Origin: Acanthococcus lagerstroemiae
Lineage: Eukaryota; Arthropoda; Insecta; Hemiptera; Eriococcidae
Length of the DNA stretch: 64,000 bases
NCBI GenBank assembly: GCA_031841125.1
Contig: CM063109.1
Span: 64,858,914-64,922,913 of the forward strand
Direction of reading: 5' to 3'
This document shows, in pieces, positions 49,688 through 61,379 of this stretch (the stretch's first letter is position 1; each line of letters starts with the position of its first letter). A program made the position numbers and the translations under genes. Below the pieces are notes generated by a model. That model made no database searches, was not told the origin of the DNA, and saw nothing but the letters and a program-made list of their open reading frames with translations.

Positions 49688-52600
49688 ATGTCAGTGAGTA
49701 AGCTCATGAATGTGAAAGCTTTGTTGTTTGACATGGACAATACTGTCATTAATACCAGAGATGGAGACAATAAAACGTGCAACAAGGTACTATAACATTT
49801 ATTTTATGTACTGTTAATACGTAATCGTTTATATTCGTCTATTTTGGTTATAATAACCGGGATACATATTTCGTATTACATCTCGTACAGCATCGTATAT
49901 GACCGAGCTTTGCATTTACAATGTTATCATTTTTCTTTCACATTTGCCAACATAATTATTGCATTAAATGCGGTCCTAAAACATCTGTTCACGCGATTCG
50001 TGGAATTGGAATACAGCCAGATTTTCGAAATCAGATACTCCGAAAATAAAACTGAAGTTTATTTGCCTTTGTCAGTATTAATAGATCAGTAAATCCGTGA
50101 TGTGTTGTATTTAAAATGAAAATTGTTTTTATTCTAGCTATAGAAAACTAATTTGTTGTACTTTTAATGACATTTCGTTCGTCGTTTTCGTTATGGCGCA
50201 AGTAATACCAGATTCGGTTAAAAAGTGTTTAGCTATCCTGAAAGGAGCTAAAAGCGATACCGAGAAATTCGCTGGACTCTTTATGGTAACGAAATTGGTT
50301 AAAAGTAAAGATTGTGACTCGTACAATAAGAAGTTGCTCTTTGAAGCTATCGGCTTCCCGTTCTTAAAACGTTTATTGCTCAGTCCCGATGTGCCCGCAG
50401 ACTGCCCTCCACAGATCTACAAATCAGTGGCCATGTCCATTTTGTCCGCCTTTTGCCACGAAGAGGAGATCGCGACGCATCCGCAAATACTCTCCAACGT
50501 ATCCGTATTTCTGGACATCGTTCAGCATGCTGACGCCGATGACTACGAAGATAACTTGATTGTCATTAACGAGGCGTACGAGTGTCTACAGAATATCGCA
50601 GTTTACAATGCCGGCCAAAAAGCGCTGTTCGAATGCGGCGCTGTGCTCAAAATGGCCGCTATCTACTCGCAGCAAAGCTTCCAAACCGATGAAGCGCTGA
50701 ATGTGCTCGTCTCACTCGTCGGCAGATTCGGACCAGCCGCCTGGGGTAATGATATCAGAGCTTTCAATGCTTTGGTTAATGTCTTGTCATTGGACTTTGA
50801 AACTGATCATTCGGAGAGAAAGTTTAAGCTGGCCGATGTGTTGCACGCTCTGTTGTTCTACGGACCAAAGGAGCTGATCGTCGATAGTATTGCAAACGAG
50901 AGTTGGCCGAATAGTATATTGAAAGGTTTGTCCGACATTTTGATGAGCAAAATTGGTAAGAAACAGCGTGATCCGGCGTTGAAGCTGGCCGCCCAAATGC
51001 TTAGCACATTGGGTCCAGAATGGTCGCTACAAGATAACGACAAACCAAAGCAGTTTTTCTTGCTGTTGGTTCACTTGTCGGCGGTTGAAATTCGCATGCA
51101 ATTGGAAGATCGCAACTTCACGCACATGCTAGAAAACGCCGGTCTGATTATCGCTTGCTTTACCACCCTCGAGATATGCGTTTCGTTCATCGCGTTAGAT
51201 ACTCTGGATCTGGAGCAGAAAGAAAAACAACAGATTTACACCGCGTTGAAGGGAGCTTTTTCCGGAGTCATCAGCACCTTAATCGACTTGTCGAAGAAGA
51301 ACCAAACGTTGAGCTCGGAAAAAAAGCTCTTGGTTTTCGGCATGATTCGAGCGCTGGCTGCGTGGTTGGCTCAGGAAACGACGGCTATGCGAGAGTCCAT
51401 CTACTCGCTACTACCATTTTTAGTGAAGATTGTCAATGAGTCGTTTTACAACTACCGGACGCGCTTCATTTCCGATAAGAACAAAGCGGCCAAGGGAGAG
51501 TCTGATGACTTGGAACAGGATTCGGATCCGTCCAGCGAAGTCGATTTGCTCCGATTACTCTTGCCGGCTCTGTGTCACCTGACTGTCGAGGACAAAGCCA
51601 GGCAGATATTGCTCAAAGAACACGAGGAAGAAGTGTTGCACGAGTGTCTTACCTTTCACTGGTCCATCGTGCATTATAAAAAACCGCCGGTGCCGAAGTC
51701 CGAACGTGGTAAAGCTAAAGGACCGGAGCCCGAGTTACCCGCTAAGCTGTTAGAGCAAATGAAAGACTCGAGAACAGCGATGGTCAGCTTGTGTAATATT
51801 TTCATGAATCTCACCGTGCTGGAGGCGAAGCTGGTCGAAGAGAACGTCGTGTTCAACTCGTTGACCAAGTTCATATTCAATAACCTGCCCGAGCTGAAGA
51901 ACATACCCGATAATCTGGTCTTGCATGGTAACATGGCTGTGCTGGGCTTGCTGCTGCTGAAGCAGCAATCCAAACGTGTGAAGAAAGACGACTTCACCAT
52001 CTGCAGGTACATCCAGTCGACTATTCGCTTTCTGTGGGACGCGTATAGCGTCGAAGAATCGAACGACGGCACTACGCTGGTGGTCGCGATGGCCTACAAG
52101 AAGAACTGGATGGAGTTGATGGAACTCTGGTTCCTCGGCATGCAGACATTGAGCTCCATTCTGCCGATGGTGCCGTGGATTTCTGAGTTCGCTGTCGAAA
52201 GCGGTTGGGTGCAAGGCGTACTCGAAATGTTGAAGCAAGTAAAAATAGGTTCGTTACCGGCTAACACGAAATGCGCGTACGAAGACTTTCTATGTCATCT
52301 GGTCGAGGCGAACAAGGACGTGATCAAGGTGATGAAGGAGCACAACGCGCTGACCATTTGTCGTAACCACAGACTGATGGAATTGGGCAAACGTTTGTTC
52401 GGGAATTAATTATCATTGCGTTCACCTGTACCTAACGTTTTGTTGAAGTCGCTCGTGTAAAGTCCATTATGAATGGCCGACGAGCTTACTCGTGAATTTG
52501 TATTTTTATACGCCTACCGAGAGTTTTTAACCAAATCTACATAACCGACCGTCGTTCGGGTGCGCATTTAATCGTTTCTCTTTCATTGTTGCTTTTCATT

Positions 52601-55600
52601 CGACATTTTATATTCATTAATCGAGATCGCATTTTCTAAGTAGAGTGTAGCTCTAACATAATAGTTTATACAACTTGATTCTGCATTTTTATGGAAGTAA
52701 GATGCGTAGAGTGAAATCGAAAAAGTAACCGTATGATGTTTGCTCCGGTATTTGTAAATACTTCGGCAATACTCTTTCTTTTTTCCCTGTCGTTCGTAAA
52801 CGCGGATTAATAATACTGTGCAGTAATCACGACACTATTAATGCGTTAATAAATGCTGCTGTTGTATTTGGTGATGTTTTAGTTGAATTACTTTTTGAAT
52901 GAGAGGTACAACATGGATTACGAAACGGCTGAAAACATGACCAGTTTATTTCTGCAAAACTTCAGGGAACTGCGGCTTGTTCCTGACGAAGGATTAGACG
53001 AGTGCCGTCTGTCGCTTTGGAAGAAGGCTCTGGGCCCTTCGTTTGATCATTTGTCAGGTGCGTCTTTTAAATTGTTCGGACGATCTTGAAATTCGATCCA
53101 TCGTATGTTAAATTTCTCGTAATCGACTGTAGGTCGCCATTCGATTTCTTGTTGTATTCTAAACGTGAAATTAATTTGTTAGTAATCGAGAGCTTTTCAG
53201 CGTTACTGTTAACTGATGTACCGTCAACTGGGGTATCTTGGAACAGCCGTGTAACTTGGGACATACTGACAGGCTTGCACAGTATCCATGAATTTCAACC
53301 GTTCATTGCACATGCTCATAAGTACCTGGTGAGGTTCAGGGGTTAGCTGAAGTTGGCGAGTAAGGTGGCTCGTACGCATGTCTACTGATGTGTTCTGTTA
53401 CTCGGCTGTTCCAAGATACCCCTTTTGACGGCATTTATTGGACATGTAACAAACCAGAATGTTTCTGAAGTATACAGAATTAATAGCTAAAAATTTTCTA
53501 GAACTGCCTTCCTATGTGTCAGGCTTATCAAATAATCATTTCTAATGATATAGTCCATGTTGCAAGTGCATATTTCATCTTTTTCTGGAATATTTTGACA
53601 TTTAAAATATAGACATTTTTCTCAAGTTTTCAGCATAAATATAGATCCTTTTCTATGAGTTAATGAATATGACTTATTGGCACGACTGCCAACTACAGAG
53701 CAAGGGAATAATAACCTTTCACAAAACCTAGGCCAATGACTTTTTTTTTTCTGCTCGAATCGAACACCTTGGTTCCTGCTTCCTGGTGAATATACCTTTT
53801 TTTCTACTTGGATGAAAGCCCTACACGCGGGAGAGTATAATGGGTCACCATTTTGGCACACACCCTGCCCGTGGATGCCGAATCCGACTATGCGGAGCGT
53901 ACCGCGTAGTCAATTCGGCATCGACGGGCGCGGTCTGAGCCAAAATGGCGGTCCATTACTTGGGTATGTAGGGCTTTGTTTGTGTGTGCCAACTCTAAGT
54001 TGCTGAAATTTTATTATTCGGTAATCTGAAACCATTGAAATGGGTGAATGATATGTTACTCCCTTCTTTCAGTATCGCATCAAGCGAATATTCAGTAGTA
54101 CTTATTGATCAGCTGGACTGGCCCAAAATGCGCTCAGTAAAACTGACTACTTCCAGTTACGCCACGAATATTCCATGATGTGATTACCCTAGAATACCTG
54201 TTATATGATGATCATAGTGATGGATTTTTACGTTGAGAATATTTTGGTGTGGAGCGACATGTTACCAACACTGAAATGTTTTCAGTACGAATCTTCAGTA
54301 AAGATTTTGTTAATTGATTGACTGAATCTTAATTCGAACTATAAGATCGAGTCCACTGCTGAAATATTGTTCCTAAGCTGTAGCCTTGATTTTGTTTTTC
54401 TGCAGTTAGGATTTTTGATAAGCTTATAATTACCATATAAATTAATGATTTATCGAAATCAAATAGTACTCCGATAACTTATTTAATTTCACTACACAAT
54501 TCTGATAAAACTATCAAGACTGCGCCATGATTTTATTTGTTGTTGACTATGAATGTTTTGATGTAAATAATGTCTGTTGGGTATTTAGGTCAGATTATGA
54601 GTTAGGATACTATTACATCCGTTACAAGCAATAAGCATAATTCATTTTCCAGGGACCCGATTGACAATGAAGCCGAATGTGAGCGCTTTTGTGAACATCA
54701 CTCAGTAATCACACTACTGGTGAGCGATCACTTCACGCACACTATCTTAAAATGATTAGATGGTGAGCACTAACAAAGAAATGTGATCGGCCAAAAGTCT
54801 CAAAACTGAAGTGGTTTGTGACATGTTGCGTGAGCGCTCACCAAATTGTCAATCGAGGCGTGTTTGATTCTATTATTCTAAATGATATTGAATGTTCCTT
54901 CAGGTGTGAGAATGAGAATGTGATAGTATTTCAGCTAGTAGCATCCATATATCTTCGATAATAGGTTATTCACAGAAAAGTTGTGCTACCCCCGTTGCTA
55001 TCAGAGATGTTGGTGTAGACAAATCGGCTGAGACGAATACATTTGTCTACGTGTAGACAATGTAATGTAGACAAATAGTGTAGATGTAAAGAGTAAACCA
55101 ATGTAAACAAATGTCAAGAGAGTAAAATTAATGGTTTTAAATGTTCTAATACATCTTTCTATTAAAATTAAAATACAATTAATATCGGTCCATTATTTAA
55201 TAGTCAAAGGCTAAGATGTCTCAATAAGGGAAAACAAAGTTCTGATTGTGATATAATTTCACCGGCATTAGTTCTCAGATCCTTAGCACCTATAAAACAT
55301 GAATAATACATTGGCATACCTCCGTTACTGATTTAGGATGTGTTTCAAATTCAAAAATGAGTTTCGTTGGATGTGTTGAGTATGAAATTGGAATGTGAAT
55401 GGTAGAATGATGAGTAATTAGCCTCCAGTTACCTTGTTAGAGTATGCCAGTACTCAAATTATATGCGATTCTGTTTATTTATTGAATACTGTCTGTCTTC
55501 TCTGCCGTTGACTGGAATACATTTTGTATCCTAAATAATATTGTGAAAGCTTCGAAGAACTAAATTTCAAGGCCACCATAGTATGGTATAAAAATCTAGG

Positions 55601-57892
55601 CTTTTACATTCTAGAATATACCTGTTGTTTGGTGAATGTTTGTTCAAACCTAGACACTGCGCTGCACAGTTGACGATTTAACCAGAAAAATGAATTCATA
55701 GATGTTTTTCTTTCTTAATGTTATTGTTTTCTTATGAGAAAATTGAGGAAAGTTAGGTATTGTCTTTCATGAGAAGTTTTGCATATTTGCCTGTAGTGAC
55801 AGACAACCTGCTAGCATGAATTGTTGAGATGTAATATCTGACTTGATAGTTGAACTGTTTGGTAAATTGAGAACAACCTACAGTTTGTTCGATCGTTCGA
55901 CATATTTCAATTTTTTTTTATTTGCGCAAACATAATAGAAGATATGTACCTACTTGAAAATAATGTAAACCCAAACAAATGTTGTTGAACTTGTTGATAT
56001 CATAATTAGAAATAGTCTAATGTATCTAATTCAGAATTGGCGCTATGAGCAATTAGTAGGTATTCTTCATTATAAAAAATGTTACCGAGATAAACTAAAA
56101 GTGACCTAAATATTTTCCCATCATTTTACTCGAATATCTCTTAATGTTCACAGAATATTCAGTTTATTGAATGTAAATGATACCCATACGTTCGAAATTT
56201 ATTGCAAATTTTTGTAGATAATGAGATCTATTTTAAATGTTGTTCAGAATTCGGTGATATTCTGCATCTAGGAACTTGAAAGAGCTACAGTTAGATGATG
56301 TTAAAATCTTTTTTGGAAGTGAATTGTAAATTTGCGTATAAATGCCGTATTTTTGATATTATACTGTTCGAATTTACCCATTAGGGAAATGACAGTCCAT
56401 TTCTTATTTAGCAGACTCATGAATAGAGTGCCTCTGAATGAAATTACAGTATCACCTTAGTAGCCACAAAACCACCGCTCAGACAAACCTAGGTACTGAT
56501 TTTGTTGAAATAGTTGAAAAGAAAATCAGTGGCATCGTAGTGCTTAATTTCTGAAGGTGGGGAGGGTTATCTGTAGTTTAAGATGCAGGTAGTGATAGGA
56601 TCATGCTGAGCTATTTGAACCTAAAAATGTGGCAATTTTGAAACTGAAGTTGGATTGTGTCACCTAGCACATCGACTGTCTTGTACCCCCTCAATAATAG
56701 TGCATGTGATGCGGGAAAATTCTTGATAACTATTAGAATAGATGAACTGTATTATCTTTGGTCTTGAAAATTTCCATTTCTGATGGAATTTTTAATCTTC
56801 CACCAAGAATTTTTCTTTTTTACTTTTTTTTTTTTTTTTGAAAATGATGTGAAAACAATACGCTTGGATTCACCTTACAAAAAAAAAAAAAAAAAAAAAA
56901 GGAAGTAATTCTAAATTTCTATTATAATCATCGTATATTAGTACATGTGGTCAATTCTAACCTGTACCTGAGCTACATCATGTACCTTATAGTATTGCAC
57001 CGTGTTGAGTAGTTGATACCTTTTAAAATGAGCACAGTAATTCTACCTTAATTAATGTGAAGTGCGTTTATGTTATGTTAACCAGTTGCTATATTGTTCG
57101 CAACCTAGAAGTCTTTAAAGTACTGTTAGAAATCATAATTATTTCTGTGTTAGTAAAACCTTTATTGTTTCATTTACATTATCGTAGATGATGTGTACAA
57201 AGAATGGCTGTTATTAAGGTATCGATATGTAAAAGCTTCGCCAGATGTTAAGTCATTTTTATGCGAACTGAAAAGCTTATATCGACTGGCCTTGATTACA
57301 AACGGATCTTCAGCGGCGCAGTGGGAGAAAATAAATGCTTGTGGTTTGGAACAATATTTTGACTGCATTGTAGTGTCAGGCGACACCCCGTGGAAGAAGC
57401 CGGACGTGGAGATATTCTATAAGGTTGGACTTTTTTATACTCACTATTCTAGGTAAGCTAGTGATATTGATGCCTAGAGCGTGCATAGCTGATAGCCCTC
57501 CAGATTTTGGAATCTTTGGAAAAACATGATTTTAGTTCTGAAAACCGGTTCAAGCTCGAAATGTAAAACAGTTGTAACGTTACTTGTTTCAGTCTTGGCA
57601 TAGTATTGAATTTTATAATCACATTAAGTTGAATAATCCTTGAATTTTGCAGGCATGCGACGAACTGAATATGAAACCGGAACAATGTATGATGATCGGC
57701 GATCGAGTGGAAACTGATGTAGCCGGTGGTAAGGCAGCAAAACTGGCTGCCACCGTATGGATTAGTTTTGATTCCAGTTACCAAACGTTACCCAGCGAAG
57801 ATAACTGTCCGGATTTTATCATAAACAATGTTCTGGAACTGAAACAGATTCTCGCTCAACTCACTGTGGAAAACTGGAGTAATATTAGTTGA
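49688..57892 (+). CDS. Nanp: N-acylneuraminate-9-phosphatase (HAD hydrolase)
   Basis: This HAD-superfamily phosphatase removes phosphate from N-acylneuraminate 9-phosphate to give free sialic acid in the cytosol. Four exons: 49688-49786, 52883-53057, 57188-57423, 57653-57892. They are in phase and give 249 aa (human 248). HAD motif I is DMDNTVINT (about residues 15-23, nucleophile first Asp), motif II is ITNGSSAAQ, motif III is KKPDVEIFY and motif IV is GDRVETD. The order and spacing fit NANP rather than other HAD families. The cap region is exon 2 (YFLNERYNMDYETAENM). Intron 1 (about 3.1 kb) contains the whole neurochondrin coding region on the same strand. Intron 2 (about 4.1 kb) carries several MITEs and long poly-A/T runs near 56822 and 56878. 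No clear AATAAA follows the stop. Confidence 0.92.
50136..50137 (+). promoter_or_regulatory. Splice acceptor upstream of neurochondrin ATG
   Basis: TTGTTTTTATTCTAG ends at 50137, a strong-looking polypyrimidine-AG acceptor 55 bases before the neurochondrin ATG. It implies that neurochondrin mRNA has a leader exon further upstream, inside NANP intron 1 or near the NANP first exon. If NANP exon 1 were joined here, the next in-frame codons would be CTA TAG, so NANP reading would stop at once. Confidence 0.5.
50193..52409 (+). CDS. Ncdn: Neurochondrin
   Basis: Neurochondrin is a cytosolic helical-repeat protein, best known in mammals from neurons, where it is linked to neurite outgrowth and calcium/CaMKII signalling. 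One uninterrupted exon encodes 738 aa (human about 729). Family-typical blocks include the N-terminal AILKGAKSDTEKFAGLFMVT and KRLLLSPDVPADCPPQIYKS. The ECLQNIAVYNAGQKALFECG block, LVSLVGRFGPAAWG and C-terminal VLEMLKQVKIGSLPANTK are also typical. Helical repeats fill the chain. There is no signal peptide or membrane span. An acidic/basic linker (residues about 425-455, KNKAAKGESDDLEQDSDPSS) and a lysine-proline stretch near 500 are low complexity. It lies wholly in NANP intron 1, same strand. The start is the first ATG in frame, in context TTCGTTATGGCG. The G+C content is well above that of its surroundings. Confidence 0.95.
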   Translation: MAQVIPDSVKKCLAILKGAKSDTEKFAGLFMVTKLVKSKDCDSYNKKLLFEAIGFPFLKRLLLSPDVPADCPPQIYKSVAMSILSAFCHEEEIATHPQILSNVSVFLDIVQHADADDYEDNLIVINEAYECLQNIAVYNAGQKALFECGAVLKMAAIYSQQSFQTDEALNVLVSLVGRFGPAAWGNDIRAFNALVNVLSLDFETDHSERKFKLADVLHALLFYGPKELIVDSIANESWPNSILKGLSDILMSKIGKKQRDPALKLAAQMLSTLGPEWSLQDNDKPKQFFLLLVHLSAVEIRMQLEDRNFTHMLENAGLIIACFTTLEICVSFIALDTLDLEQKEKQQIYTALKGAFSGVISTLIDLSKKNQTLSSEKKLLVFGMIRALAAWLAQETTAMRESIYSLLPFLVKIVNESFYNYRTRFISDKNKAAKGESDDLEQDSDPSSEVDLLRLLLPALCHLTVEDKARQILLKEHEEEVLHECLTFHWSIVHYKKPPVPKSERGKAKGPEPELPAKLLEQMKDSRTAMVSLCNIFMNLTVLEAKLVEENVVFNSLTKFIFNNLPELKNIPDNLVLHGNMAVLGLLLLKQQSKRVKKDDFTICRYIQSTIRFLWDAYSVEESNDGTTLVVAMAYKKNWMELMELWFLGMQTLSSILPMVPWISEFAVESGWVQGVLEMLKQVKIGSLPANTKCAYEDFLCHLVEANKDVIKVMKEHNALTICRNHRLMELGKRLFGN
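52848..52853 (+). terminator. Neurochondrin poly(A) signal
   Basis: AATAAA about 440 bases after the neurochondrin stop and only 30 bases before NANP exon 2 begins (acceptor AG at 52881-52882). Cleavage here would fall in or beside the NANP splice acceptor. Confidence 0.65.
53221..53431. mobile_element. 211-bp MITE (CCGTCAACTGGGGTATCTTG ends)
   Basis: CCGTCAACTGGGGTATCTTG, continuing GAACAGCCGTGTAAC, at the left reappears in inverse at the right (GTTACTCGGCTGTTCCAAGA... ending TTTTGACGG), giving inverted repeats of about 35 bp. It lies in NANP intron 2. The same terminal word CCGTCAACTGGGGT occurs at 2804, marking a dispersed family. Confidence 0.8.
53815..53977. mobile_element. 163-bp foldback MITE
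   Basis: AAAGCCCTACA at the left matches TGTAGGGCTTT at the right, and the arms stay complementary inward. Landmarks are CCATTTTGGC with GCCAAAATGG, CCCGTGGATGCCGAAT with ATTCGGCATCGACGGG, and ACTATGCGG with CCGCGTAGT. Almost the whole element is stem with a loop of a few bases near 53900. It is GC-rich compared with the surrounding intron. Confidence 0.8.
54658..54855. mobile_element. About 198-bp MITE candidate
   Basis: CGATTGACAA at the left and TTGTCAATCG at the right are inverse. Just inward, GTGAGCGCT recurs in inverse-related form (AGCGCTCAC). No target duplication is obvious. It is the third inverted-repeat insertion within 1.5 kb of NANP intron 2. Confidence 0.6.
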
Positions 57893-59956
57893 CAATTCAT
57901 TAAGTTCTCGAATTCCCTATTTGACCGAAAATTACTTATTTTTTGTGTACAATTTTTTAAATTACACTGTGATATTTGGGGTGCTATTATACTAAGGTTA
58001 TGAACTATGAATTCTAGACGTAGTGCAGGGATATATTATTTGCGGGGACGGAATATATGGGACGTTGAGCCCCAAAATGGACCTTCCAACTTTATTATCA
58101 AACCGTGAGAGATTATCTCGAAGGTTGAGTACTGTGTGGATTTGAATGAAGAACCGCATAGTAATGTTTTCTGAAAAATGACAAACTTGTTAAAATGGGA
58201 AGAACTGGTGTTATGTGGTCTCTCATATTTGTTTACTTTCGTGGATTGGTTCACTTCCGCGCCCAACGCCTCATATATGCCGAAGTTGACACTGGAGCCT
58301 GAAGTTTTCATTTTGATCGAAAACGAAGTTACCATCATCTGTTTTATTTTCGTTTTTATCCTAATTTTTAAGTGAAAAGTGTGTAAAGTTTTTATTAATT
58401 CATTGATGATGGTTCAAAAAACATGTCCGAGTAATAATTTCAACTCAAACCGTGCAAGTACCCAGTCATTCTAGTATTTTATCGTTTGCATATTTCCTGT
58501 TTTGAATCTCTTCGTTCTAAATTGACTCATGATAGTTCTTACTTTCGCAGTCGTGAAAGTTTATTTGTGTATGCGCAGTCTCCCTTAATTATTTCTCAAA
58601 CTAAATTTTCTTGACCTATGAAATCATTAATTGAAGCTTTTTTTTTATCAGTCCCGAATATTCTTGATAATTCTTGCTCGGTTACAACTCCATAATGTAA
58701 CTCGTGTTCTCTTAATCATATAAATCTTGTGCATGTCATTTTAAACTTGGCAAAAAATCAAGTATTCTGAGTCTTTTTTATACAAATTTTACACTACATG
58801 AATTTCTGTATTTCTGTTTTCAAACCGGTCTTTTCTAACTGTTAGCGAATGTATATTTCCTTTTCGGTACGTATTATAGCGTTTGTACCGAAGTTCGACC
58901 ATTCCTACTTTCTTGTATCAAATTGAAAATCTGAAACTTTGCCGTCGGCTGATTCAAGAGTAAGATATCGAATTCAATCACATACTTTACTTGAATCTCA
59001 GGTTTACTTGTATTTTCCATTTATATTTGTAAACATTTTACATTTAATGAATTGTAATTAATTCCGAAAGGATTCAATACGAGAAATATTTCTTGTAGAG
59101 CTAGAATACAAATGGACCTCGTAAAAAGTGCCGAACGCAGATTGGGTCAGATTGAACCTTTGAGCCTGTTTGTGTTTTCTTAATGAACTAATGTACGAAA
59201 TTCTACGTTCAAATCATTGGATTTCGTTTTCTCATGAGAAACATGTTCGGCACGTGAATCATTTTGTGCTGTATCTGCTTAAAGGACCCTTTTAATACCT
59301 GGTTAAGCAAATCATACATTTGTGCTAATTTTAACCGAAATCGTGGCGCTGCTTTGTAATGTTGAGGATAAAGCTTTTGTAACCACTGCACTGCTCCTGT
59401 AAACAGACGTGGTAGAACACTGAGGATCTACCCCTGGTTATCCAAACGCCTCGAGGGATTTCCGTCCTCAGATTAATGTAACTAGTATATTTCAGTACGA
59501 TAGGTTCCGTAAGTTGGATCTCATTTTTCAAAGAAAAATTGTCACAACTCCAAAATTGTTACTTTGCTTTACCAACTTTATTTCTCTGACGAGAATGTAA
59601 GTTGTTAGCGTTTCTAGAGGATTTTCCTCGTCCCATAATGGAACGTTGCGCCGCGGTTGCTATTGTATGCTAGAATAATACCCAAAACCTATCCTCTGTA
59701 TGAAAGAGTAATGATAAATTATGTTCTCCAATAGGATTTTGATAATTTTTGAGATTATTCTATTGTGAGTTGAAATAAAAAAAACCTTCAGTACACAAGA
59801 GTATAGTAACAGTAATTTAATGTACTCGTAGAGGAAGGAGATTTTGATAAGTCACTCTCAGGTAAAAGTGACTGATAAAAATAGAAATCGTAACCGCCAT
59901 TAGCAAGTGGCAAGAATGAATTCGAGGTAGCTTCCCGATGCGCAAAATCCCACAAG
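57893..59956. other. Intergenic DNA downstream of NANP, no gene seen
   Basis: Open frames at 58036-58338 (minus) and 58178-58375 (plus) overlap each other in opposite senses and show no family resemblance. Nothing else is supported. Confidence 0.45.
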
Positions 59957-60154
59957 CCGGGTAACTGAAGGGGAACAAGGGTAATCGGAGGGTAACAAAT
60001 GGGTAACTTATCCGCCGCGGTTAACTAGAGGGTAACTAATTGCGTAGTTTCCCGCCAGTTACCCGGGGAACTAAAGGGGAACAAAGGTAATCTGAAAGTA
60101 ACAAATGGGTAACTATCCCGCGGGTAACTGGGTAACTAGAGGAACTGATTGCGC
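59957..60154. repeat. Two tandem units rich in GGGTAAC
   Basis: Two diverged units of about 90-100 bp (about 59957-60046 and 60060-60154) each run CCGGGTAACTGAAGGGGAAC, AAGGTAATC, GTAACAAATGGGTAACT, then CCGC...GGTAACTAGAGG.AACT.ATTGCG. Within each, the word GGGTAAC or GGTAAC recurs every 10-20 bases. It recalls the GGGCAAC arrays at the ends of the 18.9-21.8 kb element, but the core word differs by one base. Confidence 0.65.
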
Positions 60155-61298
60155 ATTGGGTTATAAGGAGGCTCCCAACAAATTTCGAATTGTGAGGTCT
60201 GCCATCTCATTAGGAACTTACTTTGGTTGCAGACATAAAGAAAAGATATTTTAAGAATACTTTTTAAAATACCTGCTAGATTTTCTGTCGAGTTGTCCAA
60301 TGTTGAATTACAAACAGTTGGTGTCTAGATAAGAACCCATACTTTTTTTTATATAAAATCGAAAAACGAAGAATAAATAATGACTGACATTTCAATTATG
60401 ATTGAGCTGTGTGGTGCAAAACATCAATATTTAGTCATTTCTCCTTTAATGAGGAATTTTGACTTACGTAAGTTAAAGGTTGTTAATGAAAGGAGAACTA
60501 TCGCAGATCTGATGCATTAGGTCTAGTGGGATTTGAATTCAGTGGTATAGCTGGCTCAATAACTTTTCATGTAGGTACCTTGAAAAATAGTGATGCAAAT
60601 AAAAATATAAAACCGCACAATTAGAAAATAAAAAATAATTCGTATCTTTACAAAAAAAAAGTTGACTGATGTGTAATAATACCCATGGAGAATCATTTCA
60701 TTCTGGTAACATCATGCGAATATTCTGAATAATTATACGACGCCGCACAATAAATATAATATGGTGTGCCGAATTTATTGTCACGTGTAGTTGTCACAAC
60801 TATTAATGTCCCTGTAAAATTTCAGTCAAGTCGTCCACGCGTACAGTACTTGTAATTTCATTGTAGTTTTATAATACATTCTCGTTATACTCTGAAAGGA
60901 AGTAATAAAAGCCATTCTTCTTGCCATTCAAACTATAATGCTAGAACTCCATGCAGCAGTCCTTATTTTTTTTAATAAATTGGTGAGTACTTAATCAGAA
61001 TTTGTGACACTTAATAAAATAAAAGATGTTTGTTTGAATGATCGAGACGCCTAGAAAATCCTTAATTGTTAATCCTTGTTTCGTTATTTTAACCTTAATG
61101 TTATGGATCGCTTTTTGTGATTTTTTTTTGTACCTATGGAAATAATGTTACCTCTGCTCCTATGTATTTAAAGTGATTATAGGATATAATATTGAATGAA
61201 CATATTGTTTATGCTTTTATGTATTACATTCTGGTATTCCTATTCGTTTTTTTTTTTTTTTTTAATAGACGCAGGAAGATGATCAATAGTGGGTAAAT
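60155..61298. other. Intergenic AT-rich DNA, no gene seen
   Basis: No exon or structured element is apparent. Poly-T runs occur near 61245-61263. Confidence 0.5.
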
Positions 61299-61304
61299 TT
61301 TATT
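61299..61304 (-). terminator. SPATA7 poly(A) signal candidate
   Basis: AATAAA on the minus strand, about 76 bases after the SPATA7 stop codon at 61380. Confidence 0.55.
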
Positions 61305-61379
61305 TACATTCGGAGTTGGTATACATGTTGAATAATAATCTAAAACGTATAATCAAACATGGATTGAAAACTGAGAGTT

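Noticed and set aside
50787..52238. Long antisense frames opposite neurochondrin (up to 162 codons)
   Set aside because: They are shadows of the conserved neurochondrin coding strand, caused by its codon bias.
57458..57784. 108-codon minus-strand frame across NANP exon 4
   Set aside because: Antisense to a conserved HAD-domain exon, including the motif IV region.
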